Part shown: piece after piece, positions 16,589-25,345 of the stretch
Layout: each line of letters opens with the position of its first letter
Numbering within the stretch: the stretch's first letter is position 1
Source of the DNA: Solibacillus sp. FSL K6-1523
GTDB lineage: Bacteria; Bacillota; Bacilli; Bacillales_A; Planococcaceae
DNA length: 64,000 nt
Reading direction: 5' to 3'
Assembly (NCBI RefSeq): GCF_038005225.1
Contig: NZ_JBBOSU010000001.1
Location: forward strand, 3,336,001 to 3,400,000
Notes under the pieces: model-generated
Told to the model about the DNA's origin: nothing
The model's database searches: none
Seen by the model: the letters and a program-made list of their open reading frames with translations, nothing else
Program-made: the position numbers and the translations under genes

Positions 16589-18205
16589 TTATTTAATTAA
16601 TTTTAATTTACGTGCAATTTTTGTCATTTTATCACCAAGTAATGCTTGTGCTAAACCAAGTTTGTAAGATATTACGCCGTAAATAGTGCCTCCAACTACT
16701 GCACAAATAACCGCATAAATAAAGGCTAAAATTTTCGAGTCAGCTGGCGAAATCCATGTTAATACGACATGAGTTACTAATACTGAAAGAATCATCACAC
16801 CCGTTAAAATAAAGATTAATAATATCCTACGCAAAATAATCTTTGCCTTGTATTCCGTTACTTTGCTAATGACCGCAACGTTAATAGCTATCGTCACGCC
16901 GTAACCAATTGCTGTGGCGATGATCGCACCGTCAACAGACCACATTTTAATGAAAGGTGTATTTAAAATGGTTTTCGTAAACACTCCGACTAATAGGCTA
17001 AATACTACCCACTTTTGATAATCAATACCTTGTAAAATAGCAGCTGTTACAGTAAATAATGCAAATAATATTGCAAGTGGAGCATAATGACTTAAAATTT
17101 GCGCTCCCATTTCACTTTTTTCATAGAAGAAATGATATAAATCTTCTGATAAAGCTGAAATTCCTAATGCAGCGGGTACGGTGATGAATAATAACACTTG
17201 ATACGTTTTATCCATTGCCGCTCGCACTTGAATAAGGTCCTTTTGTGCATAAAACTTCGCAACAGTCGGTATGATTGCCATCGAAAATCCTGTCGCCAAC
17301 ACAACTGGAATCATAACGATCTTCTGCGTTAATAAGTTTAACATCGTAAAATATTTATCTGTTAATTCGCCAGGGACACCACCAGCAATCATGGCGCGGT
17401 TAAATGTTAACAAATCCACTAGTTGGAATAATGAGCTTCCAAGACCGACGAATACGATTGGGATCGCATACTTAAAAACTTCCTTATACATCGTCGAATA
17501 AGGCAATTGATATTCTTTCGGTGCAACAACTTGAAGTGCCTTTATTTCAGGACGTAGCTTTTTCCAAAAATAAAATAACGCAGCAAGCCCTCCAACCGAA
17601 CCGATAAACGCTGCAAATACCGAAACGTTAACTGCTGTAACAGGGTCGCCGCCAAGTACATTCATAACGATGAATACCCCGCCTAATAAAAAGACGATAC
17701 GGGCAATTTGTTCAATCAATTGTGACACGGAAGTCGGTAAAAAATGACCATACCCTTGTAAATAACCGCGCATTAAACTCATAAATGGTACTAAAATTAA
17801 CGCATAGCTCACCCATTGAATAACATCGGCTACTTGCTCAACAGTAAACACTTGTTCCTTACTATCAATGACAATATTGGCAATCGGGGTTGCTAACAAG
17901 TTCATCACAATAAACGCGATAACCCCTGTAATTATCATAAGTAGTCCACCGGTTTTAACTAAGCGACGTCCCGCATCATAATCACCTAATGCATTATATT
18001 TAGATACAAATTTCGACACCGCAATCGGCAAGCCTGAAATTGCAATCGATAGCATAATATTGTATGGGATATACGCATAATTATATAAACCAATATTTTC
18101 TTCTCCAACAATTGCGTAAAATGGAAAAATATAAACTAGTCCTAAAAGCTTGGATAAAAATAATCCAATCGTTAAAATCGCCGTTCCCTTCATTAATGAA
18201 GACAT
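16589..18205 (-). CDS. ytgP: MOP-superfamily flippase YtgP (MurJ-type lipid II flippase)
   Basis: 538-residue polytopic membrane protein with about 14 hydrophobic segments and the family opening MKGTAILTIGLFLSKLLGLVY. In B. subtilis this protein (YtgP/MurJ) flips lipid-linked peptidoglycan precursor. Charged residues within the first segments and the loop PTSVSQLIEQIARI fit the MVF/polysaccharide-synthase group. Start ATG 18205 has GGAAGG 6 nt upstream. Neighbours ytzG and ytfP match Bacillus synteny. Confidence 0.9.
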   Translation of the reverse strand: MSSLMKGTAILTIGLFLSKLLGLVYIFPFYAIVGEENIGLYNYAYIPYNIMLSIAISGLPIAVSKFVSKYNALGDYDAGRRLVKTGGLLMIITGVIAFIVMNLLATPIANIVIDSKEQVFTVEQVADVIQWVSYALILVPFMSLMRGYLQGYGHFLPTSVSQLIEQIARIVFLLGGVFIVMNVLGGDPVTAVNVSVFAAFIGSVGGLAALFYFWKKLRPEIKALQVVAPKEYQLPYSTMYKEVFKYAIPIVFVGLGSSLFQLVDLLTFNRAMIAGGVPGELTDKYFTMLNLLTQKIVMIPVVLATGFSMAIIPTVAKFYAQKDLIQVRAAMDKTYQVLLFITVPAALGISALSEDLYHFFYEKSEMGAQILSHYAPLAILFALFTVTAAILQGIDYQKWVVFSLLVGVFTKTILNTPFIKMWSVDGAIIATAIGYGVTIAINVAVISKVTEYKAKIILRRILLIFILTGVMILSVLVTHVVLTWISPADSKILAFIYAVICAVVGGTIYGVISYKLGLAQALLGDKMTKIARKLKLIK

Positions 18206-18477
18206 GCATAACCTTCCGTTCTATGTAAAATTCACTAAAGTTTATTTCTATTCATCCAATATTATATTACAAAAATCAATTATTATTCTTCATCTATATT
18301 TTCAGTCGCTCTTCCTAATCGACGGAATCTTAAATACGAAGTTCCCGTACCTTTCCTTTAACAAGTTTACAACTGAAAGCCCATTTACTCAAATAGTTTC
18401 TTTGTTTCATGTATAATAAGTCTTATAGATCATACTTGAACTACAAATTTTCTTATAGAGAAAGCGAGAAATATCCA

Positions 18478-19749
18478 ATGATTGATGTAATAGTAATTGG
18501 TGGTGGCCCGTCTGGATTAATGGCCGCAATCGCTGCAGCTGAGCAGCATAAAAAAGTAATGCTTATTGAAAAAGGTTCCAAGCTCGGAAAAAAATTAGCG
18601 ATTTCTGGCGGAGGTCGATGCAACGTCACAAACCGTTTATCGGCGGAGGAAATCGTCAAACATATCCCTGGTAATGGCCGTTTTTTATATAGTCCTTTTA
18701 CCGTTTATAATAACGAAAATATTATCGAATTTTTTGAAGGTCTTGGCGTTCCATTGAAGGAAGAGGATCATGGTCGCATGTTCCCCGTTTCTGATAACGC
18801 ACATGATGTTGTCGGTGCATTAGAAAAAGAATTAAAAAGACTTCAAGTAGATGTTCGATTCCATACAGCTGTGAATAAGCTATTAATGGATGATGAACAA
18901 ATTTACGGTGTCCGTTTAGCTAGTGGCGAAGAAATTCGTGCAAAAGCAGTCGTTGTTGCAGTCGGTGGTAAAGCCGTTCCACAAACAGGCTCTACGGGAG
19001 ACGGATATCCTTGGGCAGAGCGCGCAGGTCATACGGTGACAACATTATTCCCTACAGAAGTACCTGTCACATCAAAAGAACCATTTATCCAATCACGAGA
19101 ACTACAAGGGTTGGCACTGCGTGATGTAGCAGTTTCTGTATTAAATAAAAAGGGCAAAACACTCGTTACCCATCAAATGGACATGCTCTTTACCCATTTC
19201 GGCTTAAGCGGTCCAGCCATTTTAAGATGCAGTCAATTTATCGTGAAAGAACAATTAAAAACAGGGAGTGCACCTGTTCAAGTTCGAATTCAGTCATTAA
19301 CAGCATACAATGAAGAAACATGCTTCCAAATGCTCAATAAAACGATTAAAGAAGACCCGAAAAAAGCGGTAAAAAACTTATGGAAAGCACTCGTTCCTGA
19401 ACGCTGGCTACTCTTTTTAATGGAGCGAGCAAGTATTGACCCAAGCATGACGGGTATTGAATTATCACAAGAAAAGATTCGAAATCTTGCGCGCGAACTA
19501 ATTAGCTTTACAATGGATGCGCATGGTACACAACCAATCGAAAAAGCGTTCGTTACGGGGGGCGGTGTTTCCGTAAAAGAAATCGAGCCGAAAACGATGG
19601 CTTCTAAGAAAAAGCTTGGACTTTATTTCTGTGGTGAAATTTTAGATATCCACGGCTATACAGGCGGTTACAATATTACTTCAGCACTCGTAACAGGACG
19701 TATTGCGGGAATGAGTGCCGGTGAATATAGTTCTCAAATAACGAAGTAA
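18478..19749 (+). CDS. ytfP: NAD(P)/FAD-dependent oxidoreductase, HI0933 family (YtfP)
   Basis: Flavoprotein of unknown physiological substrate. FAD dinucleotide motif [18 protein letters not shown] at the N terminus (about residues 6-20), [11 protein letters not shown] (about 43) and the C-terminal GGVSVKEI and [14 protein letters not shown] are hallmarks. 423 residues. The ATG at 18478 fits the family start; the in-frame ATG at 18409 overlaps a TATAAT hexamer (18412-18417) likely to be its promoter. The ribosome site (GCGAG) is weak. Confidence 0.88.
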   Translation: MIDVIVIGGGPSGLMAAIAAAEQHKKVMLIEKGSKLGKKLAISGGGRCNVTNRLSAEEIVKHIPGNGRFLYSPFTVYNNENIIEFFEGLGVPLKEEDHGRMFPVSDNAHDVVGALEKELKRLQVDVRFHTAVNKLLMDDEQIYGVRLASGEEIRAKAVVVAVGGKAVPQTGSTGDGYPWAERAGHTVTTLFPTEVPVTSKEPFIQSRELQGLALRDVAVSVLNKKGKTLVTHQMDMLFTHFGLSGPAILRCSQFIVKEQLKTGSAPVQVRIQSLTAYNEETCFQMLNKTIKEDPKKAVKNLWKALVPERWLLFLMERASIDPSMTGIELSQEKIRNLARELISFTMDAHGTQPIEKAFVTGGGVSVKEIEPKTMASKKKLGLYFCGEILDIHGYTGGYNITSALVTGRIAGMSAGEYSSQITK

Positions 19750-19782
19750 TATTAAGCAACAATACGAGGGGGGATCCGAAAC

Positions 19783-20598
19783 ATGCAAAATAATCAAGAT
19801 TCACTAACAACGCTATATTTGGCCACGGATGAGCAGATGCAACTCCAATTAACATCCTATCGAATGCAGGATTTTAATGCGGAGGAATTTGGATTTCTCG
19901 TTCGTGCGAATTGCTATTATGAAATACAAGAGAATTATGCTAAAAATGTGCCTCTTCAATTAATACTTGGCTTAAGTAAAAATGGATTAGGCATGTCTTT
20001 AGCGATCGATTTGAATAATATGCCAACTATCTTTCCAAATCAAATGAAGAAAATTGTTGAACATATACAAAAAAGCCCTGCGTTTTTACAAACCATTTCA
20101 AGCAATTTAAATGCTTTGATCACGGCAGAGGACCCAGAAACAACAATCCATGCAGCGCAAGCAAAGCAATTCTTTTTAAGCCAAGCACCTCAGGGGATTA
20201 CATCATTTTCTACCAATCGGCAAACAAACGCACTATTTTGGCTTTATAACGGGGATAAGCTCATTTCAAATGTTAGTCCTTTTACAATTGATCATTTAGG
20301 TGGTCATATTTCCTTTACCGTAAAAGCCGGATTTAGCCATGAATTTATTATGCAATGCTATGAAATTGAGTGCATGATGCATATGTTTAACGAAGATGAT
20401 AAATTAGGCTATTACTTTGAACTTTATTTAGATCAGGAAAATTTTCATCATGAGCAGCTTTATAACACGATACCCGATCAATTTATGGAAAATAAAGATT
20501 TTCTAAACCGTATTTTACTGCAAATGAAAAAATGCACTAATGAAAAATATGATGAGTATTTACAGGATCTCATCGAAAAATTTACTGCGAGTATATAA
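19783..20598 (+). CDS. hypothetical protein of unknown function
   Basis: 271-residue soluble protein, no signal peptide or membrane segment, no motif I recognise. It is a mix of beta-strand-like and helical stretches with several Met/Cys/His pairs (CYEIECMMHMF near residue 200). A very good ribosome site GAGGGGGG stands 9 nt before the ATG, and the gene lies 33 nt after ytfP on the same strand, so cotranscription is likely. It ends before a bidirectional terminator. Could be a lineage-specific gene. Confidence 0.7.
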   Translation: MQNNQDSLTTLYLATDEQMQLQLTSYRMQDFNAEEFGFLVRANCYYEIQENYAKNVPLQLILGLSKNGLGMSLAIDLNNMPTIFPNQMKKIVEHIQKSPAFLQTISSNLNALITAEDPETTIHAAQAKQFFLSQAPQGITSFSTNRQTNALFWLYNGDKLISNVSPFTIDHLGGHISFTVKAGFSHEFIMQCYEIECMMHMFNEDDKLGYYFELYLDQENFHHEQLYNTIPDQFMENKDFLNRILLQMKKCTNEKYDEYLQDLIEKFTASI

Positions 20599-20617
20599 GA
20601 TTCTTTCAAACAATATG

Positions 20618-20656
20618 AAAAAGGACATCCATTAGAATTTGAGTGGATGTCCTTTT
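20618..20656. terminator. bidirectional terminator
   Basis: AAAAGGACATCCA pairs perfectly with TGGATGTCCTTTT across a 12-nt loop, between the convergent genes at 20598 and 20672. Confidence 0.92.
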
Positions 20657-20671
20657 ATATTCAAAATTTCC

Positions 20672-21313
20672 TTATACGTAGAAATAGATTGCGGCAAACA
20701 TTGCGGCGCTTCCAGCTACAACAAATACATGCCAAATCGCGTGATTGTAAGGGATTCGCTTATTTTTATAAAAGTACGTGCCCACTGTATAACAAAGGCC
20801 TCCGACAAGCAATGTGAAAAAGCCTTCCCATGATATATGGGCTAATAATGGCTTTGCAACAAATATAATAATCCAGCCCATCGCAATATAAACAAGCAAC
20901 GAAACCATCTTAAAGCGATATACAAAAAATTGTTTTAGTAGAATGCCAATCGCTGCGAGTACCCATTGAATAATAAAAATCGTCCAACCGAGATTCCCAC
21001 CTATGGCAACTAAAACAACAGGTGTATATGTACCCGCAATTAAAAGAAAAATAGAGCTATGATCAAGTTTCTTCAAAAAAACTTTATGTGTCGGCCAAAT
21101 ATGATACATCGTAGAAGCAAAATATAAGCAAAACATTGAGATACCAAAAATGATATAGCTAATCATTTCCGTTTGTGACCCATTCATTTGAGCTTTTTCA
21201 ATTAATAATAGTGTTGCCGGTATCGTTAACAACGCGGCAATTCCATGTGTCAAACCATTCCAAAATTCCTCTTTTGCACTATAGCTACTTTGTTTTGTCA
21301 TTATTTGTGTCAC
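20672..21313 (-). CDS. hemolysin III / PAQR-family membrane protein (YplQ-like)
   Basis: 213 residues with seven predicted membrane segments. PAQR metal-site residues are visible: EEFWNGLTHGIAAL at the N terminus, the Ser/His/Asp set in ASTMYHIW and KKLDHSSIFLLIAGTYTP, and the C-terminal pair in YNHAIWHVFVVAGS. GTG start with GAGGTG 7 nt upstream. Bacterial members are linked to membrane-fluidity homeostasis; despite the name, haemolysis is not established for most. Confidence 0.87.
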   Translation of the reverse strand: MTQIMTKQSSYSAKEEFWNGLTHGIAALLTIPATLLLIEKAQMNGSQTEMISYIIFGISMFCLYFASTMYHIWPTHKVFLKKLDHSSIFLLIAGTYTPVVLVAIGGNLGWTIFIIQWVLAAIGILLKQFFVYRFKMVSLLVYIAMGWIIIFVAKPLLAHISWEGFFTLLVGGLCYTVGTYFYKNKRIPYNHAIWHVFVVAGSAAMFAAIYFYV

Positions 21314-21424
21314 GCCGATGCACCTCTTTCTTACGATAAGTATAATTGAGGTGCCGGATGAGTAGTAGAGAAAAATGTCATGTAGATGATGTGATATTTA
21401 TCATGGGTTGGTTTATTCCTAAAT

Positions 21425-21466
21425 CAAAAGTGGAAGTACATCGATGTTGAGGTACTTCCACTTTTG
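21425..21466 (-). terminator. terminator of the CoxG-like gene
   Basis: Perfect 15-bp inverted repeat CAAAAGTGGAAGTAC / GTACTTCCACTTTTG with a 12-nt loop; A/T ends allow either strand. Follows the 21527 stop. Confidence 0.8.
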
Positions 21467-21526
21467 TTATTAAATTCTTGCAAGACTATATATGACCACT
21501 TATCGGTTATTTAATGAGCCTTGCTA

Positions 21527-21961
21527 TTACGCTTGAATTGTACGTGCGATTTTTTCTGTTAAACGTGATGTTACTTTTGGTAATAGAACTTTAATCGCTG
21601 GTGTTAAAACCGCACCTGATAAGCCACCTGCATTAATTTCTACAGTGCCTGTCATCAACGTGCCACTTCCGCTTACTTCAGCTTTGAATTCGCCGCCACC
21701 TTTGAAGTTATCCGATAAACCTTTAATTTCAAATTTAATATTTGATGGTTCGTTAAACTCGATAATTTTAATTTCAAGTTCTACTTTTTTCTTTAGGCCT
21801 TTAAAATTCCCTTCAAAAGTCCACTTCGATGTTTGATCATCGATTTCTGTGTGCTCTTTATACGCCGGAACTAAAGTTGCCCATTTTTCAATTTTACTTA
21901 CAAAACTCCATACTTTATCTTGACTTACTGGAATTTGAACTGAATGTGATGCTTGTGCCAT
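21527..21961 (-). CDS. SRPBCC/CoxG-like START-fold protein
   Basis: 144-residue protein with the helix-grip fold pattern of the CoxG/polyketide-cyclase-like group: SVQIPVSQDKVWSFVSKIEK at the N terminus, a repeated beta-strand core (WTFEGNFKG, LEIKIIEFNEP), a Gly-rich loop FKGGGEFKAEV and a long C-terminal helix. Members bind hydrophobic ligands; CoxG itself recruits CO dehydrogenase in other bacteria, but no CODH genes are here. Stand-alone transcript: own upstream palindrome (21992-22013) and own terminator. Ligand unknown. Confidence 0.75.
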   Translation of the reverse strand: MAQASHSVQIPVSQDKVWSFVSKIEKWATLVPAYKEHTEIDDQTSKWTFEGNFKGLKKKVELEIKIIEFNEPSNIKFEIKGLSDNFKGGGEFKAEVSGSGTLMTGTVEINAGGLSGAVLTPAIKVLLPKVTSRLTEKIARTIQA

Positions 21962-21991
21962 TTTTATACACTACTTTCTTCTATTAAATCT

Positions 21992-22013
21992 ATAAATGAT
22001 CAAAATCATTTAT
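21992..22013. promoter_or_regulatory. 9-bp palindrome upstream of the CoxG-like gene
   Basis: ATAAATGAT-CAAA-ATCATTTAT is a perfect inverted repeat 31 nt before the start codon at 21961; likely an operator or 5' hairpin. No regulator can be assigned. Confidence 0.4.
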
Positions 22014-22277
22014 CTATATAGTATTACATAAAATAACTATGTACTAAATAGTCATTTTGCCTTATGAATAACGTATTTCAACTGCTATTTATATAACACT
22101 TTCCGATAGACTCCCTCCTCCATTAACGTGACCTTTTTCATAGACATAGCACTTTATTTATTATAAAGTGTAGATATCGACAGAATAATCAGCGAATTTC
22201 CAATGAGATGATTTTCACAATTTCCATCCATTACTATTCACTATTAATTTATATTTTCAACTTATGAAACGAACATC
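22014..22277. other. AT-rich intergenic spacer
   Basis: No credible gene or RNA in either direction apart from the likely promoter region of the CoxG-like gene. An ACTTTATTTATTATAAAGT inverted pair near 22150 is the only visible structure. Confidence 0.4.
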
Positions 22278-22488
22278 CTAATAGAATCGAAATCTTACTG
22301 AGAATACGTCGCCTCCCACGGCAGCGACGCACTCAATTGAGACAGATTTTAGAACGGAAAACTTCATACTAGGCTGGCCTTTGCACAAAGCACAAAGATG
22401 AGTCGTGCAGATTTGTGACAACAAAGCTGTGCGCCTCATGTGCTTAGCCAGCCTAAACGAGCAAATACTTTATAAGAATTTCTATTAG
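22278..22488. repeat. folded intergenic element, related to repeat copies A/B
   Basis: Bounded by a 9-bp inverted repeat CTAATAGAA (22278-22286) / TTCTATTAG (22480-22488). Inside: hairpin CGTCGC/GCGACG (22307-22329), the CAGATTTTAGAACGG segment that resembles copies A and B, and a long imperfect hairpin closed by TAGGCTGGC (22370-22378) / GCCAGCCTA (22447-22455) with inner pairs AAGCAC/GTGCTT and ATGAG/CTCAT. GCCAGCCTAAACG resembles the arm GCCAGCCTAAAAACG of copy B. Noncoding; could be a MITE-like repeat or a structured RNA. Confidence 0.65.
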
Positions 22489-22635
22489 AATATCTACATT
22501 GAACGGAGAGAATCGTTCGTTATACTAATATAGAACAAATAAAATTTAAGGAAGCCAACCAAATACATACTATTTATTAGTAATCTACCATTAGTTTTTC
22601 ACTAGATTATTTCTTTGTAGCCTACGTCACATTCA

Positions 22636-22650
22636 TAATGATAATCATTA
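22636..22650. promoter_or_regulatory. Fur-family box before the HD-GYP gene
   Basis: TAATGATAATCATTA is a perfect 7-1-7 palindrome of the Fur/PerR/Zur type, closest to Fur. It ends about 10 nt before the ribosome site AAGGAG of the gene at 22676. Confidence 0.6.
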
Positions 22651-22675
22651 CAAAATTTAAAGGAGTGTTCTTCCC

Positions 22676-24373
22676 TTGTCAAACACAGTACAAATTTCTA
22701 TTCATGATGTTACAATCGGTGATATTTTATCAAATGATATATTCGTTAATCGCAGACTATTAATGAAAAAAGATAATCCACTCTCCTCTAAAGCAATTGA
22801 TTTATTGAAGAAGAACAGTGTTCATTTTGTCACTGTTTATCGGAATCCACATCACGATCAATATGTTGACCAAGCGGTTGTCCATTCCTCACCCGATGAG
22901 CAAATGTTTGATTGGGATGAGCTACTTTTAAGTATTGTAGATATTTCAAACCCGACAGCCACCCCCTTAGCCTACACAACTGTTGAATTTTACTCTCTTT
23001 TAGCTGAACTAGATACCGAAATTCGCTACGGACAAATTTTAAAAAATGAAGCAGATATATTATATTTAACCGACCTTTATGACAAAATTTTAAGCAATTT
23101 ATCTTATCGAGATTATTTAATTCGGCTTAAAAATTGGGATTATTATTCTTATTTGCATTGTATTGATGCATTTATTCTCGGTACATTGTTTGCTAGAAAA
23201 ATGCGTTTGAAAAATTTAGAACGGCTTGCAACAGGCTACCTATTACATGACATTGGCAAACTTAAAATCCCTCTCGCTATTTTGCAAAAGCCTAGTAAAC
23301 TAACTATACAAGAATTCGAAATTATGAAAAGACATACAATTGAAGGCGCTGCCATTTTCAAAGAACTTGGTTTATCCGATTTTGCGTATTTAGCGGAATC
23401 TCATCATGAACGTAAAGATGGGAAAGGTTATCCACGGTCTTCATTTGCTCAGGATTTTACGATAGAATTAGAAATTTTACAAATTATAGATGTGTATTCA
23501 GCGATTACAATGAAACGTGTTTATAGGGATGCATTGCGTGCTGCTGATGCATTTAGCCTCTTATATCGAGATGCGCACATATTCAATGATGAATTATTAA
23601 CACAATTTGTAGATTTTATTAGAATTTATCCTGAAAATTCACTTGTGCTCCTTTCAGATGGAAAACACGCAATTGTTGAAAAAAGTAATCCGCAATTTCC
23701 AACATCACCTAGAGTAAAATATATTGAAACAGGCCAGGCTTTCCACGTATCCATTAATAATCATGTCACAATCAAAAAGTTAATTTCCTATCAGCCGGAA
23801 AACTTTACACATGTGCTCAATAATTTTTACAATGAACTGATTGGCGCAAATGTTGAACATGCGAAGAAAACGTATTTAAAGCTTGTGGACAATTTTAAAG
23901 CCTCTGAGTTTTATATAAAGATTTTTATACCGGTATATCGCATTTTAAATCTTTTACAAAAGCAACAAACGATCTCAGAAAGTCGCTATCAACAGGTTAC
24001 GTCGTATATAGATGCGTTAATGAAGCAAAAAATAGAAGAATTGGTCGATCATAATGACTATGACAAACATGTACTGCTTTTAGTAGATGCACCATTTCAA
24101 AAACATTTTTTATTTACGGCGCTTATCGGCTTAATGCATGCTGAGCGAATTTTTCCCCATATCCTTCCGACCGATGCAATACTTGAAGAAGTTTTATGGC
24201 TATCAGAAAATAATAACTGTACAAAAACATGTGTTATTTATGATTCTGAACATCCTAACACGCTATTCAATTATTTACCGAATATCGTCAAAATTTCTGT
24301 AACCGAATTGGAGCAATACTTAGTAGACTTAACTGGAGATGGTAGAGATACTCTTCGCTTTCAAATCTTTTAG
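22676..24373 (+). CDS. HD-GYP domain protein (probable cyclic-di-nucleotide phosphodiesterase)
   Basis: 565 residues. The central HD-GYP domain (about 150-310) keeps its metal and signature residues: LLHDIGKLKIP near 190, IMKRHTIEGA, SHHERKDGKGYP near 242, and DVYSAITMKRVYR. The N-terminal 1-130 region (IGDILSNDIFVNRRLLM) resembles the small beta domain often preceding HD-GYP. The C-terminal 200 residues are unassigned, ending with a Rossmann-like stretch (LLLVDAPFQKHFLF, KTCVIYDSEHP). Activity on c-di-GMP is inferred from family. TTG start with AAGGAG 10 nt upstream; Fur-like box in front. Confidence 0.85.
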   Translation: MSNTVQISIHDVTIGDILSNDIFVNRRLLMKKDNPLSSKAIDLLKKNSVHFVTVYRNPHHDQYVDQAVVHSSPDEQMFDWDELLLSIVDISNPTATPLAYTTVEFYSLLAELDTEIRYGQILKNEADILYLTDLYDKILSNLSYRDYLIRLKNWDYYSYLHCIDAFILGTLFARKMRLKNLERLATGYLLHDIGKLKIPLAILQKPSKLTIQEFEIMKRHTIEGAAIFKELGLSDFAYLAESHHERKDGKGYPRSSFAQDFTIELEILQIIDVYSAITMKRVYRDALRAADAFSLLYRDAHIFNDELLTQFVDFIRIYPENSLVLLSDGKHAIVEKSNPQFPTSPRVKYIETGQAFHVSINNHVTIKKLISYQPENFTHVLNNFYNELIGANVEHAKKTYLKLVDNFKASEFYIKIFIPVYRILNLLQKQQTISESRYQQVTSYIDALMKQKIEELVDHNDYDKHVLLLVDAPFQKHFLFTALIGLMHAERIFPHILPTDAILEEVLWLSENNNCTKTCVIYDSEHPNTLFNYLPNIVKISVTELEQYLVDLTGDGRDTLRFQIF

Positions 24374-24429
24374 ATTTATTTCCCCCCAATCAGCAACTGA
24401 TCATTTAGCATGAAAAATTCATGATCATG

Positions 24430-24470
24430 AAAAAGAGATTGGCTCGTACATATGAGCCAACCTCTTTTTT
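24430..24470. terminator. bidirectional terminator
   Basis: AAAAAGAGATTGGCTC pairs with GAGCCAACCTCTTTTT (one mismatch), loop of 8 nt, between convergent genes ending at 24373 and 24503. Confidence 0.88.
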
Positions 24471-24502
24471 ATGCATCCACTACGATTGGATTATCAACTT
24501 TT

Positions 24503-25192
24503 TTACTCGTCAATATTCGTATTAAATTTATAACCAAACCCTCTTACTGTTTGTATAATTTTTGGTTTCGCAGAGTTTTCTTCTATTTTTTTTCTAAGCA
24601 TGCTTATATGTACCGTAACCGCTTTCAAGTCAACGATTTCTTCAAATCCCCATACATTATTAATAATTTGATCAACACTTAATACTTGATTTCTATGTTC
24701 AACCAAATAAAATAATATTTGTCTTTCTTTTGTATAGAGATGTAATTTCTCTCCGGCCTTGTAGACAGACTTCTCTTCAAAATCAATGACAATATCATTC
24801 AACGTATATTGGTGTTTTCGTTGGGTATTTTTCTTATTTAAATGAACCTTTATTCGGGCGATTACTTCTTTCGGAATAAAAGGTTTTGTAATATAATCTG
24901 CCGCGCCGACATCAAAGCCTTGTAACTTATCTTCAATTGTATCATTGGCCGTAACAAAAAAGATGATTGCTTCCGATTGTTCACGAATTCTCTTAACTAA
25001 ATCGACACCGTTCCCATCTGGTAAGTTAATATCAATTAACATTAAATCAATTGTTTCTGTCGCAATTAACTTCCAGCCTTCCTCTATGGTTGTCGCCTTT
25101 AACGTGTGATATCCTGCATTTTGAACATACAATGAAAGCACTTCTAAAATATCAGCATCATCTTCAATGATTAATATTGTTGATTCTTCCAC
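24503..25192 (-). CDS. OmpR/PhoB-family response regulator (orphan)
   Basis: 229 residues. Receiver domain 1-120 with acidic pocket DD at 11-12, phospho-acceptor Asp54 in MLIDINLPDG, and the conserved Thr and Lys in FVTAND and ITKPF. C-terminal winged helix about 130-225 (LYTKERQILFYLVEH, AVTVHISMLRKKI, IQTVRGFGYKF). No histidine kinase gene adjoins it. GTG start, AAGGAAG 9 nt upstream. Targets unknown. Confidence 0.9.
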   Translation of the reverse strand: MEESTILIIEDDADILEVLSLYVQNAGYHTLKATTIEEGWKLIATETIDLMLIDINLPDGNGVDLVKRIREQSEAIIFFVTANDTIEDKLQGFDVGAADYITKPFIPKEVIARIKVHLNKKNTQRKHQYTLNDIVIDFEEKSVYKAGEKLHLYTKERQILFYLVEHRNQVLSVDQIINNVWGFEEIVDLKAVTVHISMLRKKIEENSAKPKIIQTVRGFGYKFNTNIDE

Positions 25193-25282
25193 AAGTGTTC
25201 ACTTCCTTTATTAAAACATTTTAGTTCTTTCCGCACAGTACCTATTTAAAAATAATACCATACACAATTTCCTTTTAATACG

Positions 25283-25321
25283 AAAAATGACATTCCAGAC
25301 AAAAGCTGAAATGTCATTTTT
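25283..25321 (-). terminator. terminator of leuS
   Basis: AAAAATGACATT and AATGTCATTTTT form a perfect 12-bp stem; on the minus strand the T end follows leuS. Confidence 0.88.
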
Positions 25322-25345
25322 GAATTAATTTCAATTTATAGCGAA

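Noticed and set aside
18409-18477. Upstream ATG extension of the YtfP-like oxidoreductase
   Set aside because: The extension overlaps a TATAAT hexamer and precedes the normal FAD-motif start by 23 residues.
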